Source: Chelydra serpentina
Taxonomy: Eukaryota; Chordata; Testudines; Chelydridae
DNA length: 64,000 nucleotides
NCBI GenBank assembly: GCA_037349315.1
Contig: JBAIAC010000220.1
Span: forward strand, 1 to 64,000
Direction of reading: 5' to 3'
Shown: positions 34,512 through 43,753 of the stretch, piece after piece
Layout: the number at the start of each line of letters is the position of its first letter
Numbering within the stretch: the stretch's first letter is position 1
The notes under the pieces: model-generated
Databases searched by the model: none
Told to the model about the DNA's origin: nothing
What the model saw: the letters and a program-made list of their open reading frames with translations, nothing else
Made by a program: the position numbers and the translations under genes

Positions 34512-35402
34512 GAGGGTGAGGGTGGGGGTGGGGGTGGGGGTAAGGGTGGGGATGAGGGTGAGGGCGGGGGTGATGGTGATTGTGAGGTTGGGGGTGGGGT
34601 GGGGTGAGGGTGACAATGAGTGTGAGGGTGGGGACGTGGGTGGGGGTGAGGGTGAGGGTGACCGTGGGGGTGGGTGTGAGGTTGGGGGTTCGGGTGTGAG
34701 TGAGGGTGAGGGTTAGAGTTAGGTTTAGGGTGAGGGTCAGAGTGAGGGTGCTGGTGGGGGTGAGGGTGGGGGTAGGGGTTGGGATTAGGGTGGGGGTGAG
34801 GGTGGGTGTGGTGGTTAGGTTGAGGGTGGGGGTGCGGTGGGAGTGGTGGTGAGGGTGAGGGTGAGGGTGAGGGTGGGAGTTGGAGTGGGCGTTGGGCTGC
34901 GGGTGAGGGTAAGGGAGGGGGTGGGGGTGTGAGTGAGGGTGAGGGTGGGTAGGGTGAGCGTAAGGGTGGGGGTGGGGTTGTGCTTGGGTGTGGGTGTGTG
35001 CTTGAGGTTGAGGGTGAGGGTGATTGTGGGGGTTGTGGTAAGGGTGAGGGTGATGGTGAGGTTGGGGGTGGGGATGGAGGTGGGGGTAAGAGTGAGGGTG
35101 TTGGTGAGGGTGGGGTTTTAGGTGAGGGTGAGCCTGAGGGTGGGGTGGGGGCGGGGGTGGGAGTTGGGGTGAGGTTGAGGGTGAGGGTTACGGATAGGGG
35201 AGGGTGAGGGTGGAGGTGGGGGTGGGTGAGGGTGAGGCTGAGCATTACGGTGAGGGTGCGGGTGGGGGTGAGGGAGGGGGTGAGGGTGAGGTTGAGCGTT
35301 ACGGTGAGGGTGAGGGTCAGGGTTAGGGTGAGGGTGCGGGTGAGGATGAGAGTGAGGGTGGGAGTGGGAGTGGGTTGAGGGTGAGGGTGGGAGTGGGGGT
35401 GT

Positions 35403-35437
<35 letters not shown>

Positions 35438-35815
35438 GGGGTGGAGGTAAGGGAGACGGTGAGGGTGACCGTTAGTCTCGGGGAGAGGGTGAGGCTGAGG
35501 CTGAGGGTGGGTGTGGAGGTGAGGATGAGGGTGAGGGTGATGGTGAGGGTGGGGAATTGGGTGGGGGTGAGGGTGAGATTGAGGGTGATTGTGCGAGTGG
35601 GAGTGAGGGTGTGGGTGAGGGTGGGGGTTTGGGTCAGGATTAGGATGAGGGTGAGGGTGGGGGAGAGGGCGGGGGTTGGTTTGGGGTTGAGGGTGAGGGT
35701 GAGGGTGGGAGTGGGGTGAGGGTGAGGCTTAGGGTGAAGGTGAGTCTGGGGGTGAGGGTGAGGGTGGAGGTGGGGGTGGGAGTGATTGTGTGGGTGAGAG
35801 TGAGTGTGAGGGTGG
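34512..35815 (+). repeat. Hexamer array, G-rich, ending abruptly in Gypsy RT
   Basis: GGGTGA-type array, homologous to 6605-7620 (same GAGGCTTAGGGTGAAGGTGA, then GTCTGGGGGTGAGGG, near the end). At 35815/35816 it joins Gypsy sequence corresponding to 2060 of copy A with no LTR, so this is a deletion or recombination junction. Confidence 0.92.
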
Positions 35816-36479
35816 AGTCCAGCACTTGTTTTACTTGGGACACCTGGTCCTCCCAGGTCTGGCTAAAGACACAGATATCATCGATATACGCCACAGCGAA
35901 ACTCTCCATCCCCTTCAGTAGGTGATCCACCAGGCGCTGGAAGGTGGCTGGAGCTCCCTTGAGGCCGAAAGGCAGGGTCAGGAATTCGTAGAGCCCCAGA
36001 GGGGTAATGAAGGCAGATTTCAGCCGGGCATCTGCATCCAGTGGCACTTGCCAGTAGCCCTTTGTAAGATCAATGGTGGTAAGGTACCGAGTCCCTCCCA
36101 GCTTGTCTAGGAGCTCGTCCGGCCGGGGCATGGGGTAGGCATCAGATACAGTGATAGTATTGAGCTTCCGATAGTCCACACAGAACCGGATCAACCCATC
36201 CTTTTTGGGGACCAGCACCACTGGGGAGGCCCAAGGGCTGGATGACGGCTGGATCACCCCCAAAGCCAGCATGTCCTTGACCTCTCTTTCCAGGTCCCGA
36301 GCTGTCTTCCCTGTGACTCGGAAGGGGGAGCATCTTATAGGTTGGTGCGCTCCTGTCTGCGCCCGGTGGATGGTCAGATTAGTGCGTCCAGGCTGGTTGG
36401 AAAACAGCTGCCGGTACAGATGCAGCACCCCTCTGATCTCAGCTTGCTGGGCAGGGCTTAGCTGATCAGAGAGGGGGAC
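35816..36479 (-). pseudogene. pol: Reverse transcriptase fragment, copy C
   Basis: Open through all of its roughly 220 codons: VPLSDQLSPAQQAEIRG, IRCSPFRVTGKTARDLER (an Arg codon where copies A and B have TGA), SPWASPVVLVPKKDG, and YIDD at 35877-35888, stopping after VKQVLD at the array junction. The polymerase thumb, connection and RNase H are gone. The apparent longer frame 35640-36869 only fuses this piece to antisense gag and array sequence. Confidence 0.88.
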
Positions 36480-36492
36480 TGTGACGGTGTGA

Positions 36493-38463
36493 CGTACGCT
36501 GGAAATTAGTGCAGAGACAGAAGCCCACAAGAGAGCTGAGGAGGCCCACAAGAGAGCTATGGAAGCAGAGGAGCTGGCCCACAAGAGAGCTATGGAAGCA
36601 GAAAGAATCAGGGAGGAGGCGGCCCACAAGAGAGCTATGGAAGCAGAGGAGCTGGCCCACCAGAGAGCTATGGAAGCAGAAAGAATCAGGGAGGAGGCGG
36701 CCCACAAGAGAGCTATGGAGGCCAGGAAGCATGAACTGGCCATCGCAGAGTTGAAGAGTCGAAACCCTTCAGCTGCCGGCTCCGCTTCCCCAAAAATCCC
36801 CAAATGGGAGCCTCTATGCCCCCAGTATGATGAATCCAAGGATATAGCGGAACATTTTATCACCTTCAAGAGACTGTGCGCCCTCCATGCGATCCCTGAA
36901 GATCAAAAAATGACCACCTTGATAGCCAAATTGACTGGCAGAGCTCTGGACGTATTCAATAAGATGCCCATTGGGGATGCCTCCAATTATGGTAAATTTA
37001 AGGAACTGGTTTTGAAACAGTTTCAGGTTACACCTGAAACCTACAGGGTTAAATTCAGGAGTCTTAAGAGGGGAGATGGATTAAGTAATGTGGCTTATGC
37101 AAATGAAATGACAGTTCTGGTAGATAAGTGGGTGAGGGGAAGAAACATTACAAGCTTTGAAGGGATGTGTGATTTGGTTGCTCAGGAACAATTCCTGAAT
37201 ATGTGCAGTGATGATGTCAAACAGTACTTGTGGGACAAACAGGTAAAAGCAGTTAGTGAATTAGCTGGGTTTGCAGACTCTTATGAGCAGGCGCAAGCTG
37301 CAATTAAGCATAAACCACTGGCAGAGGGGTACAGGGTTGAAGGAAAACAGAGTCACCGTGTTACCCCTGGGAAAAAGGAGGCTGGGCGCTCACCTCCCCA
37401 TTCCCCTAGCACTTGTCCCAAATTCCCTGTACAATCGGAGGAGCCCAGGAGGTGCTATCGATGTAAGTCCACCGAGCACCTGAGAGATAAGTGTCCCCTG
37501 CTGAGTGAAAACAGGCATCAAGCGGCCCATGAAGCTGCTGCCTCTTTCCACACAGGGTTTGTGAAGTTGACTTCTACACCACCAAGCAGTGAGCATGTGC
37601 ATGCTGTTAGACTGAATGGGAAGGTAATCACTGGGTTGAGAGATACAGGTGCTGAAATTTCTATAGTCAGGAGGGACCTGATCCAAGAGAAGGATTGGTT
37701 GCCGGGTAAAGTGGCAGAATTGGAGCTGGTGGGTGGCTACAAAGTCATTGCACCTTTGGCAAAAGTACACATGCAAATGGAAAACTTGCAGGCTAAGCTA
37801 ACTGTGGCAACAGTGTCACGCAATTTTGCACCGTTTCTACTGGGAAATGATTTCTTTGCTGTGGCAGAATCTGTCCCAGGGCTGGGTGGCAGCAAGCAGG
37901 AACCTGGTGCTGAAAACCCCAGAGGTGGGGGCGAAGTCACAGGGACTGCAGCTGTGGCGGCAGGGGTGGCTGTGGCCAGTTCCTGTCCTGTAATCATCTC
38001 CCCGGGGGAGGGGAATGTTCTACCTCATAGCAAGGGGGGAATTTTGCAGGCCACTGAAGGGTCTATCTTAGCTTGCAGCTGGGAGCCCACAGCTGGACCA
38101 GGGTCACCTTCTCTTTGGGAGGACACGGGAGTGTCTGGCCCAGATAGAGGCCCAGGGAGGGACGGTGAGGGGGGGCCGGAGAGCCCGCCAACCTTTTGTC
38201 AGGAGGATCTTGCCCAGGAGGAGGGTGAAAAGTCTGCATTTCAGATGCCAGACCCCTCTCCTGTGGATCAGGTTAGAAGGGAAAGCTGGGGGTCAGACCT
38301 CCTGGAGGGGGGAGTCCGTCCAGCTGACCTGTTGGGAACAGATACTGGGGTGTCCAAGAAAGAGGTTGTTCTTGCTACACGGGTAGGGGCTAAACCTCTC
38401 TCTTCAAAGCAGAAGGGAGCGAGTCTCTGCATGGGTGAAGCCACACAAGGGGATGGGAACTAG
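36493..38463 (+). CDS. gag: Gag-protease of the nested element, 5'-truncated
   Basis: Open frame from 36493 to the stop at 38461-38463; first Met at 36559 gives 634 residues. Residues 1-70 are tandem AHKRAMEAEELAHKRAME/AERIREE repeats predicted to be a charged helix. A capsid core follows at about 85-158 (PQYDESKDIAEHFITFKRL, FKELVLKQFQVTPETYR), then a SCAN-like region at about 160-244 (LVDKWVRGRNITSFEGMCDL, AQEQFLNMCSDDVKQYLW). A zinc knuckle CYRCKSTEHLRDKC starts at about 299. A retropepsin motif LRDTGAEISIV sits at about 360 (DTGA at 37642-37653). From 450 on the chain is low-complexity, acidic and Pro/Gly-rich with no recognised domain. The frame is intact inside this young-looking copy although the element is defective. 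No host-gene function is implied. Confidence 0.85.
   Translation, partial: RTLEISAETEAHKRAEEAHKRAMEAEELAHKRAMEAERIREEAAHKRAMEAEELAHQRAMEAERIREEAAHKRAMEARKHELAIAELKSRNPSAAGSASPKIPKWEPLCPQYDESKDIAEHFITFKRLCALHAIPEDQKMTTLIAKLTGRALDVFNKMPIGDASNYGKFKELVLKQFQVTPETYRVKFRSLKRGDGLSNVAYANEMTVLVDKWVRGRNITSFEGMCDLVAQEQFLNMCSDDVKQYLWDKQVKAVSELAGFADSYEQAQAAIKHKPLAEGYRVEGKQSHRVTPGKKEAGRSPPHSPSTCPKFPVQSEEPRRCYRCKSTEHLRDKCPLLSENRHQAAHEAAASFHTGFVKLTSTPPSSEHVHAVRLNGKVITGLRDTGAEISIVRRDLIQEKDWLPGKVAELELVGGYKVIAPLAKVHMQMENLQAKLTVATVSRNFAPFLLGNDFFAVAESVPGLGGSKQEPGAENPRGGGEVTGTAAVAAGVAVASSCPVIISPGEGNVLPHSKGGILQATEGSILACSWEPTAGPGSPSLWEDTGVSGPDRGPGRDGEGGPESPPTFCQEDLAQEEGEKSAFQMPDPSPVDQVRRESWGSDLLEGGVRPADLLGTDTGVSKKEVVLATRVGAKPLSSKQKGASLCMGEATQGDGN
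36520..36735 (+). repeat. In-frame tandem repeat encoding the gag N-terminal helix
   Basis: Units built on GCCCACAAGAGAGCTATGGA alternate with GCAGAAAGAATCAGGGAGGA or GCAGAGGAGCTG, giving five AHK/QRAME motifs. Near-identical units suggest recent slippage or unequal exchange. Confidence 0.85.
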
Positions 38464-39128
38464 CCCAGAGAAATTCCAGAGGGAGGGGCCGAGCGCAGGC
38501 CGGGTTGCAGTACACCCTTTCCTTGCCAGAACCTCAAACCCATGCCTGATTCAGAAGCCTGCTCCAAAGAGGCAGAAGAATCTGAATCAGAGTGCCTACC
38601 AGGATACACAGACGGGTGGGTAATCCTGTATCTTTCCTTACTTCATCTGTGGGTTATAACAAAGGAGTTAACACTGAGGGTCAACCCTTTCAAGATGGGG
38701 AACATACCTGATTGGTGGGAAAAACTGTTGTATATGCTTGAGATGGTGACCTCACGGTCGTACAAGCATGTTACCTGTCGGCCTGTATCGGGTAACCGGC
38801 TGGAAGCTTGGCACAACAGCAAAAGCATAACAGGCCCAGGCTGCTGTGTAAAAGGGTAAACTGAGGCACGCCGCCTCATGGCACTGAGAGCTAAATGCCG
38901 AGGTTCCTACGCCTTAACAGGTATTGCTATCTGTATCCTGTTAGCAATACTACACCCCAACCCATTTTCAGGTGCCCGGGGACCAGGAACCTCGCATTTT
39001 GCTAAAACCATTACGAATGACACCATGTGGTGTGTCGGTACTGAAAAGGGGTGTGACCAAAGACAAACAGGGGCTTTATGTGTACTGCCTCCGCCATGGA
39101 CAGTGTCCAAGTCTCTGGCAGTAAGTTC
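38464..39128 (+). other. Internal region of the nested element between gag-pro and 3' LTR
   Basis: About 660 bp with no RT, integrase or RNase H motif. Short frames at 38542-38859 (105 codons) and 38878-39243 (121 codons) have no recognised domain. The latter begins with a hydrophobic stretch (ALTGIAICILLAIL) followed by several Cys, but it runs into the LTR. An env-like remnant is possible but not shown; untranslated 3' sequence is as likely. Confidence 0.5.
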
Positions 39129-39138
39129 AGGAGGAGGG
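39129..39138 (+). other. Polypurine tract of the nested element
   Basis: GAGGAGGG preceded by AG directly abuts the LTR start TGTGACGG at 39139. Confidence 0.75.
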
Positions 39139-40276
39139 TGTGACGGTGTTCCCCATAAAACTTTATGGGGAGATGCTTATAAATGTATATATGTAACTAG
39201 AATATGTTTTATGCTACATGTGCCATGTAACATATCGCTGTGAAAGTTATGACCTACTGAATTTACTCCTCCTGTTTGTATGCATGTATCATTGTTGTAG
39301 TTGGAGTTATGAAGATTGGTTTTATATTTGCTGGTTTTGTACATAGCCTTTGTAAGTGCATGGGATCATCTTTGGAGCAAAGAATGTGCCTGTTAAATGT
39401 GAGCACTTGACAGACCAAAGACGTTGCAGACCCCAATCCACATTGGGGCCGGGTCTGGAATGCAACTGGTTAGACTGGTTAGGGCGCATGGACAGGTGAC
39501 TTGCCCATGTGATCCCAAAACTCCAGGGCAACTGGATCCTACGCAGGGAGAGGAAGAAAGGCTATAAAAGCCCTTGCAAGACCCTTCCATTTTGTCTTCA
39601 GCTGGCTAAAGGGAGAGGCTCTCCACCCCCGCCCCAGGACATTCCTGAGGGGAACTGAATAAAGGACAAAGACACTAGGGGGTGTGAGTGACTGCTGGAC
39701 CCAGGCTAATTCTACAGCCTGTAAAAAGGAAAATATCCGAATCTGGTGAGGCTTTTATCTGTGTTAACTTTGAATAGACATAGACGTGCGTGTTTTATTT
39801 TATTTTACTAAGTAACTTGCTTTTTTCTGTCTGTCACTACTTGAACTCACTTAAATCCTATTTTCTGTACTTATTAAAATCACTTTTTACTTATTAAGTT
39901 TCCTTGAGTACGAGTTGGTGCCTGGGGAAAGTGAACAGCTGTGCATATCTTTCTATCTTTGAAATAGAAGGTGAACTATTTATGAGTTTACCCTGTATAA
40001 GCTTTATACAGGGTAAAACAGATTTATTAAGGGTTTGACCTCCTTGGAGTTGAGCAGCTGGGTGTCAAAGGCAAGAGCGCTTCCAGGGGCCTTACAGTGG
40101 TGAGTGGACTTGGTTCGGACCTGGGTCTGTGTTTGCAGCAGATCAGTGGAATCTGGCTCAAAACAGACAGGATTCGGGAGTCCCAAGCTGGAAAAGGCCT
40201 GGAAGCAGGGGCAGAAGTAGCCTTGGCACACCAGGTGGCAGCACCAAGCAGGTCTCTGTGGCCCCAACCCGTCACA
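39139..40276 (+). repeat. 3' LTR of the nested element
   Basis: 1138-bp LTR with 8-bp inverted ends TGTGACGG and CCGTCACA. It has a TATA box (TATAAAA, 39563-39569) about 90 bp before AATAAA (39658-39663), fixing the U3-R-U5 order on the plus strand. A palindrome TTTACCCTGTATAA / TTATACAGGGTAAA lies at 39989-40016. The last 430 bp recur in reverse orientation at 63567-64000. Confidence 0.9.
39563..39569 (+). promoter_or_regulatory. TATA box in the LTR
   Basis: TATAAAA in GGCTATAAAAGCCC inside U3, with AATAAA about 90 bp downstream; the usual layout of a retroelement promoter. Confidence 0.7.
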
Positions 40277-40676
40277 GGGACCGTTTCTTCGGAGGAGCCA
40301 GCTCTTGTCTCAGGGAATAGATCTACTAGAGGGTCACTTCCCTGCTCCTCCCAATGTCCACACACGGCCAGCACCACATTCCCCCTGTCATAATATGGCT
40401 TCATCATATTGACATGGTACACCCGGCAGTGGTGTGCCCGGTTAGACAGCTCCACCACATAATTTACCTCATTTAGCTGCTTGACAACCTTGAAAGGGCC
40501 TTCCCAAGCGGCCTGCAGCGTGTTTTTCCTCACGGGGATGAGAACCATCACCTGATCCCCGGTGGCGTAGGCGCAGGCCCGTGCTGTGCGGTTATACCAG
40601 ATCTTTTGCTTCCTCTGGGCTCTGGCCAGATTTCCCTTGGCCAGGCCCATGAGCTGAGTAAATCTCTCTCGGAAGG
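40277..40676 (-). pseudogene. pol: Integrase C-terminal module, copy C
   Basis: Minus-strand frame 40992-40027 covers FRERFTQLMGLAKGNLARA, WEGPFKVV and MMKPYYDR (GPF/Y module) and the link to RT (GSDPLVDLFPETRAG). It is cut at 40276 by the nested insertion. The frame differs from that of the integrase core, as in copies A and B. Confidence 0.87.
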
Positions 40677-42149
40677 TCAGGACATACTCCACCACTGACT
40701 CTCCCTCGGGGGCAGCCTCCCCCTCCATTCGTCTCTCATCAGGTCCAGGGGCCCCCTCACCCTCCTGCCGTATAACAGTTCGAAGGGCGAGAATCCGGTA
40801 GACTCCTGGGGCACTTCCCTGTACGCGAAAAGTAGGTGCGGTAGGTACTTGTCCCTGTCCTGCGGGTGCTGGTTCATAAAGGTTTTCAGCATCATCTTTA
40901 GCGTCCCATTGAACCTCTCCACCAGCCCATTGGACTGGGGATGATATGCTGAGGCCCAGCTGTGCCGGACCCCACATTTCTCCCACGAGCACCGGAGCAG
41001 GGCCGACATGAAGTTGGACCCTTGGTCTGTCAGGACTTCCTTGGGGAACCCCACTCGGCTGAAAATGGTCAGCAGCGCATCCGCCACGGTGTCTGCTTCA
41101 ATGGAGGATAAGGGCACCGCCTCGGGGTAGCGGGTGGCGAAATCTACCACCACCAGAATGTATTTCTTCCCCAACCGGGTTGTCTTGCTGAGAGGCCCCA
41201 CTATGTCCATAGCCACCTTCTGGAAGGGCTCCTCTATGATGGGCAAAGGCCTCAAAGCCGCTTTCCGCTTGTCCCGAGCCTTCCCCACCCGCTGGCAGGG
41301 GTCACAGGACCGGCAGTACTGATGGACAGTTGTAAAGACCCCAGGCCAGTAAAAGTTCTGTAGCAGCCTCTGCCTGGTGCGCCGGATTCCCTGCTGCCCT
41401 GCGAGAGGGATGTCATGGGCCAGGTACAGTAGCTTGCGGCGATACTTCTGGGGGACCACCAGCTGCCTCCTGATCCCCCATGTCTCCATCTCACCGGGGG
41501 GAGCCCATTCCCGGTACAGGACCCCCTTCTCCCAGAGGAACCTCTCCTGGCAGCCTCTCCACATGGTCTGCACCTCCCTGCGGTCGGCCAGGTCCCTGAG
41601 CTTCCGCAAGGAGGGATCTCTCTGTAACTCGGCCTGGAACTCAGCCGCTGGGGAAGGGATAGGAGCCTGCTCCCTTGTGCTGTCTGTGTCTGAGGCTGCA
41701 GCCTCTCTGCGCCTGGTCCTGGGGTACTCCCTCCCCACTGGGGCAGGGTCTTGCGCCCCGTGCAAGGCACCCTCTCCGAGGCCCGGGCGTAGCGCCCCTT
41801 GCCGGCTCTGGCTACGGGTCACGACCAGGGTGTCCAGGGATTCATTGGGCCAGTCTTCTAGGTCCCCCCCCATCAGTACCTCAGTGGGCAAATGCTGGTG
41901 CACCCCTATGTCCTTGGGGCCCTCCTTGGCCCCCCATTTCTGGTGTACCCTCGCCACGGGTACCTTGAACGGGGTCCCGCCCACCCCTGTTAGGGTCAGG
42001 TAGGTGTTGGGTACCACCCGATCTGGGGCCACCACCTCGGGCCGGGCCAGCGTCACCTCCGCGCCCGTATCCCAGTATCCAGTGACCTTCCTCCCATCTA
42101 TCTCCAGGGGAACAAGGCACTCTCTCCGGAGGGACAGCCCCGCGCCCAC
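40677..42149 (-). CDS. pol: Protease-integrase open frame, copy C
   Basis: 490 codons without a stop. Residues 1-110: retropepsin with GYWDTGAEVTLARP. Residues 110-225: charged linker. From about 225: integrase with a zinc module (H, then Gln in place of the second His: AGQQGIRRT; CRSCDPC), D,D,E core (MDIVGP, LTDQGSNF, NGLVERFNG) and GFSPFELLYGRRVRGPLD. It ends at the frame change common to all three copies. It is the longest continuous pol frame among the copies, but the Gln substitution and missing tail argue that it is dead. Confidence 0.87.
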   Translation of the reverse strand: MGAGLSLRRECLVPLEIDGRKVTGYWDTGAEVTLARPEVVAPDRVVPNTYLTLTGVGGTPFKVPVARVHQKWGAKEGPKDIGVHQHLPTEVLMGGDLEDWPNESLDTLVVTRSQSRQGALRPGLGEGALHGAQDPAPVGREYPRTRRREAAASDTDSTREQAPIPSPAAEFQAELQRDPSLRKLRDLADRREVQTMWRGCQERFLWEKGVLYREWAPPGEMETWGIRRQLVVPQKYRRKLLYLAHDIPLAGQQGIRRTRQRLLQNFYWPGVFTTVHQYCRSCDPCQRVGKARDKRKAALRPLPIIEEPFQKVAMDIVGPLSKTTRLGKKYILVVVDFATRYPEAVPLSSIEADTVADALLTIFSRVGFPKEVLTDQGSNFMSALLRCSWEKCGVRHSWASAYHPQSNGLVERFNGTLKMMLKTFMNQHPQDRDKYLPHLLFAYREVPQESTGFSPFELLYGRRVRGPLDLMRDEWRGRLPPRESQWWSMS

Positions 42150-42150
42150 C

Positions 42151-43550
42151 CTATAAACCGAGAACCCTGAGTCCGGAGCATCCAGCCCCCCTCCTCTGGG
42201 CTGTCGGCCCCTCGTCCGGCTGGGTCCCTACCCAGTTAACCTGGTGCGAGTTTGGTCTGCTCAGTCTGTCTCTGATCTTGGGGCACTGGGACCATAAGTG
42301 GCCCCTCTGGCCGCAGTGATAGCAGCTCATGTCCCGTTGGTCCCCTCGAGCAGGTCGGTTGGTTCTGATGTCGGAGGTTCCCCTCGGGAGGGGGTTCTCC
42401 CTATTTCCCCTTTCGGAGGTCCCATCGTGACTCTCTTGCTGCCTCAGGGTGGGCCTGCTCCTTTGGGATTCCTCCCTGCCACCCCTTGACCGTCTGTTCA
42501 CAAACTCGTCGGCCAGCCGCCCTGCGTGCTGCGGGCTCCCTGGATTTTTGTCCATCAACCATAGCTTCAGGTCTGATGGGCACTGTTCATACAGCTGTTC
42601 CAGTACGAATAGTTCGAGCAGGCCCTCCATAGTTTGGGCCCCAGCGGTCCACTTGCGAGCGTATCCATGTATCCGGTTGGCCAGTTGTAGGTACGTGATC
42701 TCAGGGGTTTTTCACTGATCCCGGAACCTTTGACGGTACATCTCGGGAGTTAGCCCAAGCTCGCAGAGCAGCGCCTTTTTGAACAGTTCATAGTCCCCAG
42801 TCTCCGTCTCTTTCATTCGGCCGTACACGTCCAGGCCTGCAGGGTCTAGTAAGGGGGTGAGATACTGGATCTTGTCTGCAGGGTCAACCTTGGGCAACCT
42901 GCAGGCATTCTCAAAGGCCGCCAGGAAGCTGTCTATGTCTTCTCCTTCCTTACGCCGGGCCAGGAAGTTACAATCAAACTTCCCTGTCACTCACCGCAGC
43001 CGGGGCCTCACTGCTCCTCAGTCTGGCCAGCTCCAGCTCATGCTGGCGTTGTTTCTCCTCATGCTGGCGTTGTTTCTCCTTCTCTTGCACCTCATGCTGA
43101 CGCTGCTTCTCGCGATTCTCCAGCTCCTTCATTTTCATCTCCCAATCCAGCCGCCTCCACTGCTGGGATGGGGAGCTCCTCCGGGAAGATCCCCTGCTGG
43201 CTGCTGGGTCAGGTGCCCTCGGTATTTTGCTGGGCTTTCCCCAACCTCTCCCCTGTTCAGAGGCGAGAGGGGTCTTGGGATGTCCTCGGCAGCAGTCTGA
43301 GCCCTCCCACCCAGGTCAGGCCCTGGGGCCCATGCTGCGTCTGTCGGACGACTTCCCCCAGGGACAGGGGATCGGGTCATCCAAGCGATCCTTCTCCTCC
43401 AGCTACGCAATCAGCTGGTCTTTGGTGGACTTCTCAATGCGCAGCCCCCTCTGCCTGCACAGCTCCACCAGGTCGTTCTTACGGTGCTTAGCATACATCT
43501 TCCGGTTGTCCACTCTCAGGCCTGTGCGGTTTTGACCCCCACGGCTTCCA
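42151..43550 (-). pseudogene. gag: Gag, copy C
   Basis: Same domains as copy B: SAP-like N-terminus (with a stop near 43402), coiled coil (43010-43140), capsid (42712-42990), SCAN-like part and zinc knuckle CYHCGQRGHLWSQC (42151-42630). It has the 17-bp deletion near 42990 and the TGA near 42712 that copy A has, which marks A and C as sister copies over gag. Confidence 0.88.
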
Positions 43551-43733
43551 GGAGGAACCCCTAGTGTGCCAGCCCTTCTCACTGGTCATACCCCTCAGGG
43601 TTAAGCGTAACTAATCCGCCCCCTGAAACCGCTTCTCTCTGCCTCTTCAGCAACCTGCTCCCCGTCAATCCCCCTTCGTTGTACTGCTCTCCAGTCACTT
43701 ACTGCAGGAAGTGCCGTTCATGGGGTGCAGAAG

Positions 43734-43751
43734 ATCCCACCTCTGCCACCA
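43734..43751 (-). other. Primer-binding site, copy C
   Basis: Minus strand TGGTGGCAGAGGTGGGAT, two bases from the LTR end, matching the tRNA-Leu 3' end as in copy B. Confidence 0.65.
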
Positions 43752-43753
43752 GT

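Larger units (their letters stand above)
36480..40276 (+). mobile_element. Second LTR retrotransposon (SCAN-type gag), nested in copy C
   Basis: Plus-strand element bounded by TGTGACGG (36480) and CCGTCACA (40276), flanked by GGGAC on each side. The 3' LTR (39139-40276) is complete. The 5' LTR is reduced to about 11 bases (TGTGACGGTGT), after which the sequence jumps into gag, so a deletion removed the rest of the 5' LTR, the primer-binding site and the gag start. Gag and protease remain in one frame, but integrase, RT and RNase H are absent between 38464 and 39138. A further LTR of this family lies at 63567-64000, minus strand. Confidence 0.9.

Noticed and set aside
36509..36754. An 81-codon Arg/Glu-rich frame in the nested gag
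   Set aside because: Alternative frame of the gag tandem repeat; the frame from 36493 continues through capsid, knuckle and protease.
35640..36869. A 409-codon minus frame that looks like a novel fusion protein with an RT domain
   Set aside because: It joins antisense gag of the nested element, the RT fragment of copy C and antisense array. The joins coincide with insertion boundaries.
38878..39243. Possible envelope gene of the nested element
   Set aside because: Only a short hydrophobic stretch and scattered Cys; no cleavage site or fusion peptide pattern, and the frame runs into the LTR.
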